Source: an uncultured Fluviicola sp. (GTDB taxonomy: Bacteria > Bacteroidota > Bacteroidia > Flavobacteriales_D > Crocinitomicaceae). Taken from it: a stretch of DNA of 64,000 bases. The notes under the pieces are model-generated. The model did not search any database, was not told where the DNA came from, and saw only the letters and a program-made list of their open reading frames with translations. Numbering within the stretch: the first letter of the stretch is position 1; the number at the start of each line of letters is the position of its first letter. The position numbers and the translations under genes are program-made. Positions 28,897-36,589 of the stretch are shown here, piece by piece. Where the stretch lies: positions 31,531 to 95,530 of the forward strand of contig CAJVYC010000008.1 in the NCBI GenBank assembly GCA_913009205.1, given 5' to 3'.

Positions 28897-29070
28897 ATGC
28901 TGTTTGGTGATTTTTTCATGCTGAAATACGCCTACATGAGCAAAGGCGATTACGAAAATAACATGCATATGTTTGGCTTAGCGTTTAATCATCAGTCTAC
29001 GATAAAACAACACACAACCGCACCTGCACTTCATGCGGGCTTATGCTTCGAGAGATCACTGATTTGTTAA
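28897..29070 (+). other. Short open frame running into the repeat
   Basis: 57 codons. The first 33 (MLFGDFFMLKYAYMSKGDYE and onwards) could be the C-terminal remnant of a lost protein; the rest is translation of the repeat itself. Not a convincing gene. Confidence 0.25.
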
Positions 29071-29143
29071 CAAATCTATTCTTAACTTCGAAAAACCAAC
29101 CTTGTTAGCGAGCCGCAGATTGCGTAGCCCCAAACGTTAGACT
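28994..29143 (+). repeat. attC-like imperfect inverted repeat, copy F, next to mnmE
   Basis: 150 bp. Outer boxes AGTCTACG (left) and CGTTAGACT (right) are complementary except for one base, and the right box GTTAGAC fully meets the integron R' consensus GTTRRRY. Inner arms CTGCACTTCATGCGGGCT and AGCGAGCCGCAGATTGCGTAG pair with bulges. It ends 8 bp before the mnmE stop codon. Confidence 0.6.
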
Positions 29144-29150
29144 CTTATCT

Positions 29151-30506
29151 CTATTTGCCGATACAAAATTTACTAAAGATATTGCCCAACAAATCATCCG
29201 TTGAAATATCTCCCGTAATCGTTCCGAGCTCAAACATCGCTTGGCGAATATCCATTGCTACAAAATCAGCGGTAACTTGAGTTTCCAATCCTTCATCCGC
29301 TTTTTCCAGCGCAACAGCTGTCTTTATCAACGCATCGTAATGTCTTGCATTTGAAACAATAGTCTCATTCGCCATGTTAAAATCGCCCTTAACCTCATCG
29401 ACCAATTTTGATTTTAACACATCGATGTTGTCTCCGTTTTTAGCGCTGATTTGAATTCCTTCGTTTGAGGTTCCAGAGGTCAAATCGACTTTATTGGCGA
29501 CCATGAAGATCTTCTTGTCCTCGTATTTTTGACTTAGTTCTTCAGCCCAGCTGGAAACTTCCGATAAGCTTGCTTGATTCGATCCGTCAGCCAAACAAAG
29601 AACGATAGAAGCTTGATCTATTTTCTCTAAAGAACGTTCAATTCCCATTGCCTCAATCGCTTCTGCGCCTTCTCGAATTCCGGCGGTATCGATGAGTCTG
29701 AACAGAATTCCCTCAATATTCAAAACCTCTTCAATAACGTCTCTCGTTGTTCCTTCAATATCGCTTACAATCGCTCGCTCGTCGCCAAGTAATTGGTTCA
29801 ACAAGGTGCTTTTTCCTGTGTTTGGAGCGCCAACAATTGCAACCGGAACTCCATTTTTAATCGCATTTCCTAGTTCAAATGATCTTGCCAATCGCTTAAT
29901 GTGTGCAAGAACATCGCTTACGAGTTTCTTAAGCTGCGTTCGATCGGCAAATTCAACATCTTCTTCGGCGAAGTCCAATTCCAATTCTATTAAAGAAGCA
30001 AAGTTCATTAGCTCTGTTCGTAGGTCTTTTAACTCATTTGAGAATCCGCCTCGTAGTTGTTTTAATGCAATTCCGTGTGCGCTTTTCGATTGAGACGCTA
30101 TCAAATCCGCCACTGCTTCCGCTTGCGACAAGTCCATTTTCCCGTTCAAAAACGCACGTTGCGTAAACTCTCCTGGTTCTGCCATTCGGCCACCAACCTT
30201 AAGCAATTCTTGAATGATTTGTTGTTGAATGTACGGCGAACCGTGACACGATATTTCAGCACTTTGTTCTCCTGTAAAACTCTTTCCTTCGGCAAAAACG
30301 TTAATCAAAACCTCGTCAATCAATTCGCCCTTATCATTTGATATGATGCCAAAATGAGTCGTGTGAGAAGTTGCCGTTTCTAAAGGTTTAGAAAATACTT
30401 TTGATGCAATTGACCAACTTTCTTTTCCAGAAAGTCGAATCATCCCGATGGCACCAATTCCGTTTGGAGTAGCTAGAGCACAAATTGTTTCCTGAGAGTT
30501 TTTCAT
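29151..30506 (-). CDS. mnmE: tRNA modification GTPase MnmE
   Basis: With MnmG it forms the complex that installs (carboxymethyl)aminomethyl groups on U34 of certain tRNAs. 451 residues: N-terminal tetrahydrofolate-binding domain (TICALATPNGIGAIGMIRLS), helical domain, and an inserted Ras-like GTPase with GAPNTGKSTLLN, DTAGIREG and NKVD. The C-terminus FCIGK carries the essential Cys. mnmG lies at 50.4 kb. The 3' end of this gene borders the accessory region. Confidence 0.97.
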   Translation of the reverse strand: MKNSQETICALATPNGIGAIGMIRLSGKESWSIASKVFSKPLETATSHTTHFGIISNDKGELIDEVLINVFAEGKSFTGEQSAEISCHGSPYIQQQIIQELLKVGGRMAEPGEFTQRAFLNGKMDLSQAEAVADLIASQSKSAHGIALKQLRGGFSNELKDLRTELMNFASLIELELDFAEEDVEFADRTQLKKLVSDVLAHIKRLARSFELGNAIKNGVPVAIVGAPNTGKSTLLNQLLGDERAIVSDIEGTTRDVIEEVLNIEGILFRLIDTAGIREGAEAIEAMGIERSLEKIDQASIVLCLADGSNQASLSEVSSWAEELSQKYEDKKIFMVANKVDLTSGTSNEGIQISAKNGDNIDVLKSKLVDEVKGDFNMANETIVSNARHYDALIKTAVALEKADEGLETQVTADFVAMDIRQAMFELGTITGDISTDDLLGNIFSKFCIGK

Positions 30507-30523
30507 GCGGCAAAATTAACTAA

Positions 30524-30556
30524 TAAAAAATCCCCAACCAATAAATGGATGGGGGC
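30524..30556 (-). terminator. Rho-independent terminator downstream of tadA
   Basis: On the minus strand: CCCCCATCC, a 7-base loop, GGTTGGGG, then ATTTTTT. One mismatch in the stem. Confidence 0.75.
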
Positions 30557-30599
30557 TTCAATATTATTGGTTTTGTCAATTACTCAACAAGAATTCTAA

Positions 30600-30755
30600 G
30601 TTATGAAATATAATCCGCGGTATGAACTGTCACCATATAAACTGTTGGAGGTGGGTTTACAACTAAGTACGATCCGTTATCCGTTCCAACTGTGCTGGAC
30701 TGCCTGAAACAACTCTTGAAGTAGGTTTCAAAAACGAATTGATAAGCGGTAAAAC
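30600..30755 (-). pseudogene. Possible C-terminal remnant of an exported protein
   Basis: On the minus strand after tadA, one frame reads GFTAYQFVFETYFKSC... then GTDNGSYLVVNPPPTVYMVT and ends ...HTADYIS-stop. The PPTVYMVTV part resembles the last strand of Bacteroidota adhesion-type beta domains. No start and no upstream part, so at most a fragment. Confidence 0.3.
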
Positions 30756-31199
30756 CTACTTGCGCTTATTCCGAAAGAACTCTTGCATCAAAAGAGAGCA
30801 CTCATCTTCTAATACTCCGCTAACCACTTTTGTTTTTGGATGGTACAATTCTCCAACTTTTCCTGCGCCTCTTTTTTCATCCGCCGCTGCAAAAACAATC
30901 TTGTCAATCTGGGACCAATAAAGCGCTCCTCCGCACATCACGCATGGCTCAAGTGTTACATAAAGCGTACATCCTTTTAAATATTTTCCGCCTAGAAAAC
31001 TTGCCGCCGCAGTAATTGCCTGCATTTCTGCATGTGCTGTTACATCTGTCAATTTCTCCGTGAGGTTGTGGGCTCTTGCAATTATTTGATCATTTGCCAC
31101 AATCACAGCTCCAACCGGAACCTCATCTTCATCATGCGCCTTTTGAGCCTCTTGCAAAGCCTGCCTCATAAAATACGCGTCGTTGTATGGAGAAATCAT
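30756..31199 (-). CDS. tadA: tRNA-specific adenosine deaminase
   Basis: Deaminates A34 to inosine in tRNA-Arg. 147 residues with the cytidine/adenosine deaminase zinc motifs HAEMQA (catalytic Glu) and PCVMCGGAL. Length and the N-terminal DAYFMRQALQEAQKA fit TadA. Because TadA and other nucleoside deaminases share these motifs, a guanine-deaminase-type role is the main alternative, but the sequence pattern favours TadA. Confidence 0.9.
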   Translation of the reverse strand: MISPYNDAYFMRQALQEAQKAHDEDEVPVGAVIVANDQIIARAHNLTEKLTDVTAHAEMQAITAAASFLGGKYLKGCTLYVTLEPCVMCGGALYWSQIDKIVFAAADEKRGAGKVGELYHPKTKVVSGVLEDECSLLMQEFFRNKRK

Positions 31200-31284
31200 T
31201 TCAAATGTTTTGGTTTAACGAATTTAGAATTTAGAATTTAGAAAATCAGACTAAATTCTAATATCTAATATCTAAATTTACCAC
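31200..31284. repeat. Short AT-rich repeats between tadA and the LD-carboxypeptidase gene
   Basis: Contains AATTTAG three times in tandem, then CTAAATTCTAAT and ATCTAATATCTAAATT, so the spacer is both tandemly repeated and partly self-complementary. Lies in the divergent promoter region. Confidence 0.6.
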
Positions 31285-32181
31285 ATGAATCTAATCGTTC
31301 CTACTCTCAAGCCCGGTGACCTCATCGAAATTCTAGCTCCTGCTAAAGCAATTGAGGAAAACCACATTTTATTTGCAAAGGATTTTTTCGAGTCAAAAGG
31401 ATTTAAAGTGCGCATTAGCGAAAACTGTTTGGGTGTAGAAAATTACTTTTCTGGCTCTGTTTCACAGCGCTTGTTAGATTTTCAAAATGCACTGAACGAT
31501 CCAGATGTTAAAGCAATTGTTTGTGCAAGAGGTGGTTATGGCTGCGTGCAACTCGTGGATAAAGTTCAGTGGGCAAACAGCCTACTAACGCCAAAATGGA
31601 TTGTTGGGTTTAGCGATGTCACTGTCTTTCATCAAAGAGTAAACATTCTGGGAAACAATTCCATTCACGGAACAATGCCCTTAAACTTTGAAACAAATTC
31701 TCCGGAAGCCCTTCAAACCTTGGTCGACGCTCTAACGGGTCACCCTTACTCTATAGTAACTTCTGCACATCCAAAAAACACACTTGGTAAAGCCAAAGGC
31801 CGATTGCTTGGAGGAAATTTATCCATCCTTTATAGCTTGTTGGGAACCAACGATCAGGTTGATTATTCAAACTCAATCTTATTTATTGAGGACGTAGCGG
31901 AACAAATTTACCATCTCGACCGAATGTTCTACGCATTTGAAAAAGCTGGAATTTTGGATAAAATAAACGGCCTCGTTATAGGAGGAATGACCGATTTTAA
32001 AGATACCGCCACGCCATTTGGAATGAGTTATGAAGAAGTAATTCTTTCGCATTTCGAATATAGAAACATTCCTGTTTGTTTCAACTTCCCTGCCGGTCAC
32101 ATTGATGACAATCGTGCACTTATTTTAGGCGCAGGAGTCACATTATCTGTTCAAAAAGAAAAAGTACAATTGACTTTTTAA
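31285..32181 (+). CDS. LD-carboxypeptidase (peptidase family S66)
   Basis: Family S66 enzymes remove the terminal D-Ala from murein tetrapeptides during cell-wall recycling, or hydrolyse microcin C-like compounds. 298 residues. The family signatures CARGGYGC and VGFSDVTVF (Ser nucleophile) are present, and the His of the triad is expected in FNFPAGHIDDN. No signal peptide, so cytoplasmic. The stop overlaps by 4 bp with the convergent small T9SS gene. Confidence 0.9.
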   Translation: MNLIVPTLKPGDLIEILAPAKAIEENHILFAKDFFESKGFKVRISENCLGVENYFSGSVSQRLLDFQNALNDPDVKAIVCARGGYGCVQLVDKVQWANSLLTPKWIVGFSDVTVFHQRVNILGNNSIHGTMPLNFETNSPEALQTLVDALTGHPYSIVTSAHPKNTLGKAKGRLLGGNLSILYSLLGTNDQVDYSNSILFIEDVAEQIYHLDRMFYAFEKAGILDKINGLVIGGMTDFKDTATPFGMSYEEVILSHFEYRNIPVCFNFPAGHIDDNRALILGAGVTLSVQKEKVQLTF

Positions 32182-32516
32182 AGAATTACAACTCTATTTA
32201 TTCTGTTAATGTTGTTGTAATTCACCGTCGCAATGTAAGACCCTGAAGGCAAATCTGAAAGAGAAAGTCCATTTTCACTTACCGTCCAAGTGCCAACATA
32301 CGTTCCTGTTGATGAATAAATTTGACATGTAGCACCTCGTGGGGCTTCGATTTTAATTAGTCCGTAAGATGGATTTGGGTAGACCTTAACCTCACATTTT
32401 GAGCGTTCTACACATTCAGCTCTGAGTCGAGCCGTTCGATATATTTCGTTTTCCTCATCTTGAGAGAATGAGGTGGACGCCAATAAAAGCATTGAGACTA
32501 CAAGTGATTTTTTCAT
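32178..32516 (-). CDS. Very small secreted protein consisting mainly of a T9SS sorting domain
   Basis: 112 residues: signal peptide MKKSLVVSMLLLASTSFSQ, about 24 residues of linker (DEENEIYRTARLRAECVERS), then a complete type A sorting domain, VKVYPNPSYGLIKIEAPRG ... LSDLPSGSYIATVNYN ... INRVVIL. There is almost no passenger. Two Cys residues in the linker and one in the domain. It could be a surface peptide or a remnant of a larger protein; the intact signal peptide and stop argue for a real small gene. Confidence 0.75.
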   Translation of the reverse strand: MKKSLVVSMLLLASTSFSQDEENEIYRTARLRAECVERSKCEVKVYPNPSYGLIKIEAPRGATCQIYSSTGTYVGTWTVSENGLSLSDLPSGSYIATVNYNNINRINRVVIL

Positions 32517-32638
32517 GTTATGGAGATTAACAGTTCAGTACTGTAACGGTTTTAATCTCATTTGTTACGGTAAAAATAATGTGCTATTTATATTAAGTCT
32601 AAATAAGATTGTCATAGCCTTCAATTTTTGATATGTGT

Positions 32639-32646
32639 TAAATTTG
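32639..32646 (+). promoter_or_regulatory. Possible -7 promoter box of sdhCAB
   Basis: TAAATTTG matches TAnnTTTG, 29 bp before the sdhC ATG. The -33 element is not clear. Confidence 0.4.
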
Positions 32647-32675
32647 TGGAACAATTTTATTGAACGATAACAATC

Positions 32676-33614
32676 ATGAGTAAATCAGCAATTCTTAAGT
32701 CATCAATCGCAAGAAAGTGGTGGATGGCATTAACGGGCTTATTTCTTTGCCTTTTCTTGGTTGGTCACTTGTTAGGAAACTTACAATTGATCTTCATTGA
32801 TGGCGTAGAAGGAAAAAGAGCTTTTAATGAGTACGCCTATTTTATGACGCACAATCCGTTAATTAAGATCATGTCATATCTAACGTATTTTTCTATTCTA
32901 TTTCATGCCGCTTTTGGAATCTATTTAACAATTAAGAATAAAAAAGCAAGACCTATTAATTACGCTTACAACAAGCCCGGAACGAATTCTTCAACCCCTT
33001 CTCGTTACATGGCAGTCTTAGGAACTGCTATTTTGGTGTTCATTGTTTTACACATGAGCGCATTCTGGGGGAAAATGCACTTCGGAGAAGTTCCTTTGCA
33101 CACTGAAAAAATATACTTTCCTTTAGTTTCAAACAATGTTGAAGACCCAACAAATCCTTATGATGCTGAAGCCCTCGCATATTACACAACAGAGGGAGAC
33201 TATTTGGACACTGCAACTATCATTGTTAAAAACGGAGATGAATTGTATTATAAGAGTTTTGAAAAAGAAATTCAAAAAGAAGATCCTTCATATAGTAAAG
33301 TGGGTGACAATCCAGTTTATGCCAAAGGCTACAAAGACTTGCACTCAATGACGCTTGCCTATTTCGGTCACGATAAATCGAATGACGCAGGAATTCCTGC
33401 TAACAAATATGCCCTTATTGCAATGATCCTTTACATTCTCGCAATGATCGTTATGGCTTTCCACTTGTGGCACGGATTTGCTTCGGCGTTCCAGTCACTT
33501 GGGTTGAAAAATAAAAAATACACTCCACTAATTTCAGGATTTGGTAAAGTATTCTCGGTTCTAGTTCCACTAGCATTCGCGATCATCCCAATTATCATTT
33601 TCTTGACTAAATAG
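32676..33614 (+). CDS. sdhC: Succinate dehydrogenase cytochrome b subunit
   Basis: Membrane anchor carrying haem for the succinate:quinone reductase of the Bacteroidota (type B, one large subunit). 312 residues with about five membrane spans. The N-terminus SIARKWWMALTGLFLCLFLV and GHLLGNLQ are typical, with His ligands in GHLLGN, LFHAAFG, VLHMSAFWG and FHLWHG. Between spans III and IV there is a hydrophilic insert of about 80 residues (about 135-220), longer than I would expect for the family. First gene of sdhCAB. Confidence 0.93.
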   Translation: MSKSAILKSSIARKWWMALTGLFLCLFLVGHLLGNLQLIFIDGVEGKRAFNEYAYFMTHNPLIKIMSYLTYFSILFHAAFGIYLTIKNKKARPINYAYNKPGTNSSTPSRYMAVLGTAILVFIVLHMSAFWGKMHFGEVPLHTEKIYFPLVSNNVEDPTNPYDAEALAYYTTEGDYLDTATIIVKNGDELYYKSFEKEIQKEDPSYSKVGDNPVYAKGYKDLHSMTLAYFGHDKSNDAGIPANKYALIAMILYILAMIVMAFHLWHGFASAFQSLGLKNKKYTPLISGFGKVFSVLVPLAFAIIPIIIFLTK

Positions 33615-33635
33615 ATATTTAAAAGACTTGAAATT

Positions 33636-35651
33636 ATGTCAGTATTAGACGCAAAAATACCAGATGGTCCAATTAAAGATAAGTGGACAAACTATAAAAA
33701 CCACATCAATCTTGTGGCTCCTGCCAATAAACGTCTTATCGATGTTATTGTTGTAGGAACAGGTTTGGCTGGAGGTTCTGCCTCAGCTTCTCTTGCAGAG
33801 ATGGGGTACAACGTAAAGGCATTTTGCTTCCAAGACTCTCCAAGACGCGCGCATTCAATTGCCGCTCAAGGTGGAATCAACGCAGCAAAGAACTATCAAA
33901 ATGACGGTGACTCTGTTTTCCGTTTGTTTTATGACACAGTAAAAGGAGGTGATTACCGCTCACGTGAGGCAAACGTTTACCGTTTGGCAGAAGTGTCGGC
34001 GAACATCATTGACCAGTGTGTTGCGCAAGGTGTTCCTTTCGCTCGTGATTACGGTGGACTATTAGACAACCGTTCTTTCGGTGGTGTTTTGGTTTCGCGT
34101 ACCTTCTATGCAAAAGGTCAAACCGGTCAACAATTACTATTGGGTGCGTATTCAGCAATGAACCGCCAAATTGGCAAGGGTAAAATCAAAATGTACAACC
34201 GCCACGAAATGCTGGAGCTTGTTAAGGTTGATGGAAAAGCAAGAGGAATTATCGCAAGAAACATGATCACCGGTGAGCTTGAAAAACATTCTGCTCACGC
34301 TGTTGTAATTGCATCGGGTGGATACGGAAACGTATTCTTCCTTTCTACAAACGCAATGGGATCTAACGTTACGGCAGCATGGCAAATTCATAAAAAAGGA
34401 GCCTACTTCGCCAACCCTTGTTACACTCAAATTCACCCAACGTGTATTCCACGTTCTGGTGATTACCAATCAAAATTGACATTGATGTCGGAGTCCTTGA
34501 GAAATGACGGACGTATCTGGGTGCCGAAGAATATAGAAGATGTAATGGCAATCAGAAAAGGAACAAAGAAGCCTACTGATTTGTCTGCAGATGAAAGAGA
34601 TTATTACCTAGAGCGTCGATACCCCGCTTTCGGAAACCTAGTGCCGCGCGATGTTGCATCAAGAGCCGCTAAGGAAAGATGTGATGCTGGTCACGGAGTA
34701 AATCATACCGGTGAAGCCGTTTACCTTGACTTCGCTTCTGCCTTCGTACGTTACGGAAAAGAAGAGGCTTTGATAAATGGTGAAGAGTCACCATCTGAGG
34801 ATCTTATTCTTAAGCTAGGTCGTGCTGTTATTAAAAATAAGTACGGAAACTTATTCCAAATGTATGAGAAGATCACTGATGAGAATCCATACAATACACC
34901 AATGATGATTTATCCAGCGGTTCACTACACAATGGGGGGTGTTTGGGTTGACTATAACTTGATGACAACAATTCCTGGATGTTACGCGGCTGGAGAGGCA
35001 AACTTCTCTGATCACGGGGCAAACAGACTGGGTGCTTCTGCATTGATGCAAGGATTAGCCGATGGTTATTTCGTTCTTCCTTATACAATTGGCGATTACC
35101 TTTCTCACGACATTAGAACTGGAGAGATTCCAACAGACACTCCAGAGTTTGATGAAGCAGAAAAAGCTGTAAGAGGTCGACTAAAGAAATTCATAAACAA
35201 TAAAGGGAGCAAGTCAGTTGATTACTTCCACAGGAAACTTGGAAAAGTAATGTGGGACAAGGCGGGAATGTCTAGAAACGCAGAAGGACTTACAGCAGCA
35301 ATTGCTGAAATCCAAGAGATTCGCGAAGACTTCCATAAAAATGTTTTCGTTCCTGGCGGTATGGATGAATTGAATCCAGAGCTTGAAAAAGTAATGAGAG
35401 TATCTGACTTCATTGAACTTGGTGAGCTTTTCGCACATGATGCCTTGCAAAGAGTTGAGTCTTGTGGTGGTCATTTTAGAGAAGAGTCTGCCGAACTAGA
35501 TGGCCCACAAAAAGGTGAGGCAAAGCGCGATGACATAAACTTTGCTCACGTTTCTGCCTGGGAATGGACAGGCGATCCAAGTAAACCAGTGTTGCATAAA
35601 GAGCAATTGACGTTTAACGATATTAAGTTGGTACAACGATCATATAAATAA
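33636..35651 (+). CDS. sdhA: Succinate dehydrogenase flavoprotein subunit
   Basis: Oxidises succinate to fumarate with covalently bound FAD. 671 residues. FAD-binding [20 protein letters not shown], the covalent FAD-His region [16 protein letters not shown], the active-site region with [10 protein letters not shown], and [10 protein letters not shown] and [14 protein letters not shown]. The longer form (over 630 residues) is typical for type B enzymes of this phylum. 21 bp after sdhC, 8 bp before sdhB. Confidence 0.97.
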   Translation: MSVLDAKIPDGPIKDKWTNYKNHINLVAPANKRLIDVIVVGTGLAGGSASASLAEMGYNVKAFCFQDSPRRAHSIAAQGGINAAKNYQNDGDSVFRLFYDTVKGGDYRSREANVYRLAEVSANIIDQCVAQGVPFARDYGGLLDNRSFGGVLVSRTFYAKGQTGQQLLLGAYSAMNRQIGKGKIKMYNRHEMLELVKVDGKARGIIARNMITGELEKHSAHAVVIASGGYGNVFFLSTNAMGSNVTAAWQIHKKGAYFANPCYTQIHPTCIPRSGDYQSKLTLMSESLRNDGRIWVPKNIEDVMAIRKGTKKPTDLSADERDYYLERRYPAFGNLVPRDVASRAAKERCDAGHGVNHTGEAVYLDFASAFVRYGKEEALINGEESPSEDLILKLGRAVIKNKYGNLFQMYEKITDENPYNTPMMIYPAVHYTMGGVWVDYNLMTTIPGCYAAGEANFSDHGANRLGASALMQGLADGYFVLPYTIGDYLSHDIRTGEIPTDTPEFDEAEKAVRGRLKKFINNKGSKSVDYFHRKLGKVMWDKAGMSRNAEGLTAAIAEIQEIREDFHKNVFVPGGMDELNPELEKVMRVSDFIELGELFAHDALQRVESCGGHFREESAELDGPQKGEAKRDDINFAHVSAWEWTGDPSKPVLHKEQLTFNDIKLVQRSYK

Positions 35652-35659
35652 GAACAGAG

Positions 35660-36415
35660 ATGAAGTTAACATTGAAAATTTGGCGTCAAAAAAACGCTGA
35701 CGACAAAGGTGGAATTCAAACATATCCAATTGATAATGTTTCAGAACACATGTCTTTTTTGGAAATGATGGACGTTCTTAATGAGCAAATCATTGCAGAA
35801 GGAAAAGAAAATCCAATTGCATTCGATCACGATTGTCGTGAAGGAATTTGTGGTTCATGCTCTATGCATATTAACGGCGAGCCTCATGGGCCAGACCGCG
35901 GCGTAACCACATGTCAATTGCACATGAGAAAGTTTAATGATGGAGAAACAATCTACATTGAGCCATTTCGAGCCAAAGGATTCCCAGTAATTAAAGACTT
36001 AGTTGTTGATAGAAAGGCTTTTGATAGAATTCAACATGCTGGAGGGTTTATTTCTGTTCCAACTTCTGGTAACACGCAAGACGCAAATGCTATTCCTGTT
36101 CCTAAAATTGATGCAGACAACGCGTTTGATGCCGCAACATGTATTGGTTGTGGAGCTTGCGTTGCAGCTTGTAAAAATGCCTCAGCAATGCTTTTCGTTT
36201 CTGCGAAGGTTTCACAGTTCTCATTATTACCACAGGGTAAAGTGGAAGCAAACAAGCGTGTTCTTCACATGGTTGAGCAAATGGATAAAGAAGGGTTTGG
36301 TAATTGTACAAACACAGGCGCTTGTTCTATCGAATGTCCAAAAGAAATTTCGTTGGAAAACATTGCACGAATGAACCGCGACTATCTTAAAGCGTCTGTT
36401 TCGAGCGAAGCATAA
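35660..36415 (+). CDS. sdhB: Succinate dehydrogenase iron-sulfur subunit
   Basis: 251 residues. The plant-type [2Fe-2S] site is in [16 protein letters not shown] with the fourth Cys in VTTCQLH. The ferredoxin-type clusters are [13 protein letters not shown] and [15 protein letters not shown]. It passes electrons from FAD to quinone via SdhC. Last gene of sdhCAB, followed by a strong terminator. Confidence 0.97.
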   Translation: MKLTLKIWRQKNADDKGGIQTYPIDNVSEHMSFLEMMDVLNEQIIAEGKENPIAFDHDCREGICGSCSMHINGEPHGPDRGVTTCQLHMRKFNDGETIYIEPFRAKGFPVIKDLVVDRKAFDRIQHAGGFISVPTSGNTQDANAIPVPKIDADNAFDAATCIGCGACVAACKNASAMLFVSAKVSQFSLLPQGKVEANKRVLHMVEQMDKEGFGNCTNTGACSIECPKEISLENIARMNRDYLKASVSSEA

Positions 36416-36437
36416 AGGTTTCATAATGTTTACATAC

Positions 36438-36470
36438 AAAAAGGGTTGGACGAATGTCTAACCCTTTTTT
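36438..36470 (+). terminator. Rho-independent terminator of sdhCAB
   Basis: AAAAAGGGTTGGAC, loop GAAT, GTCTAACCCTTTTTT; one G-T pair. Confidence 0.9.
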
Positions 36471-36589
36471 GTCTTCAGTGGTTTCTATTTTAAAAATTAA
36501 AGACAGTGCCCATTTTAAAAACCCTTACTATCCCCTCCTGCTGGGCGCTAATGTTTTAATTCCTTACATTGTCAATAAAACTAAATTCT

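Noticed and set aside
18976..29143. CRISPR array
   Set aside because: Repeats are few, far apart, imperfect and contain inverted structure; no regular spacers and no cas genes.
33950..33975. Further parS site in sdhA (CTCACGTGAGG) and one in ispG (TATTTCACGTGAAGTA at about 48390)
   Set aside because: They share only the CACGTG centre or have three or more mismatches; fall below what I would call a site.
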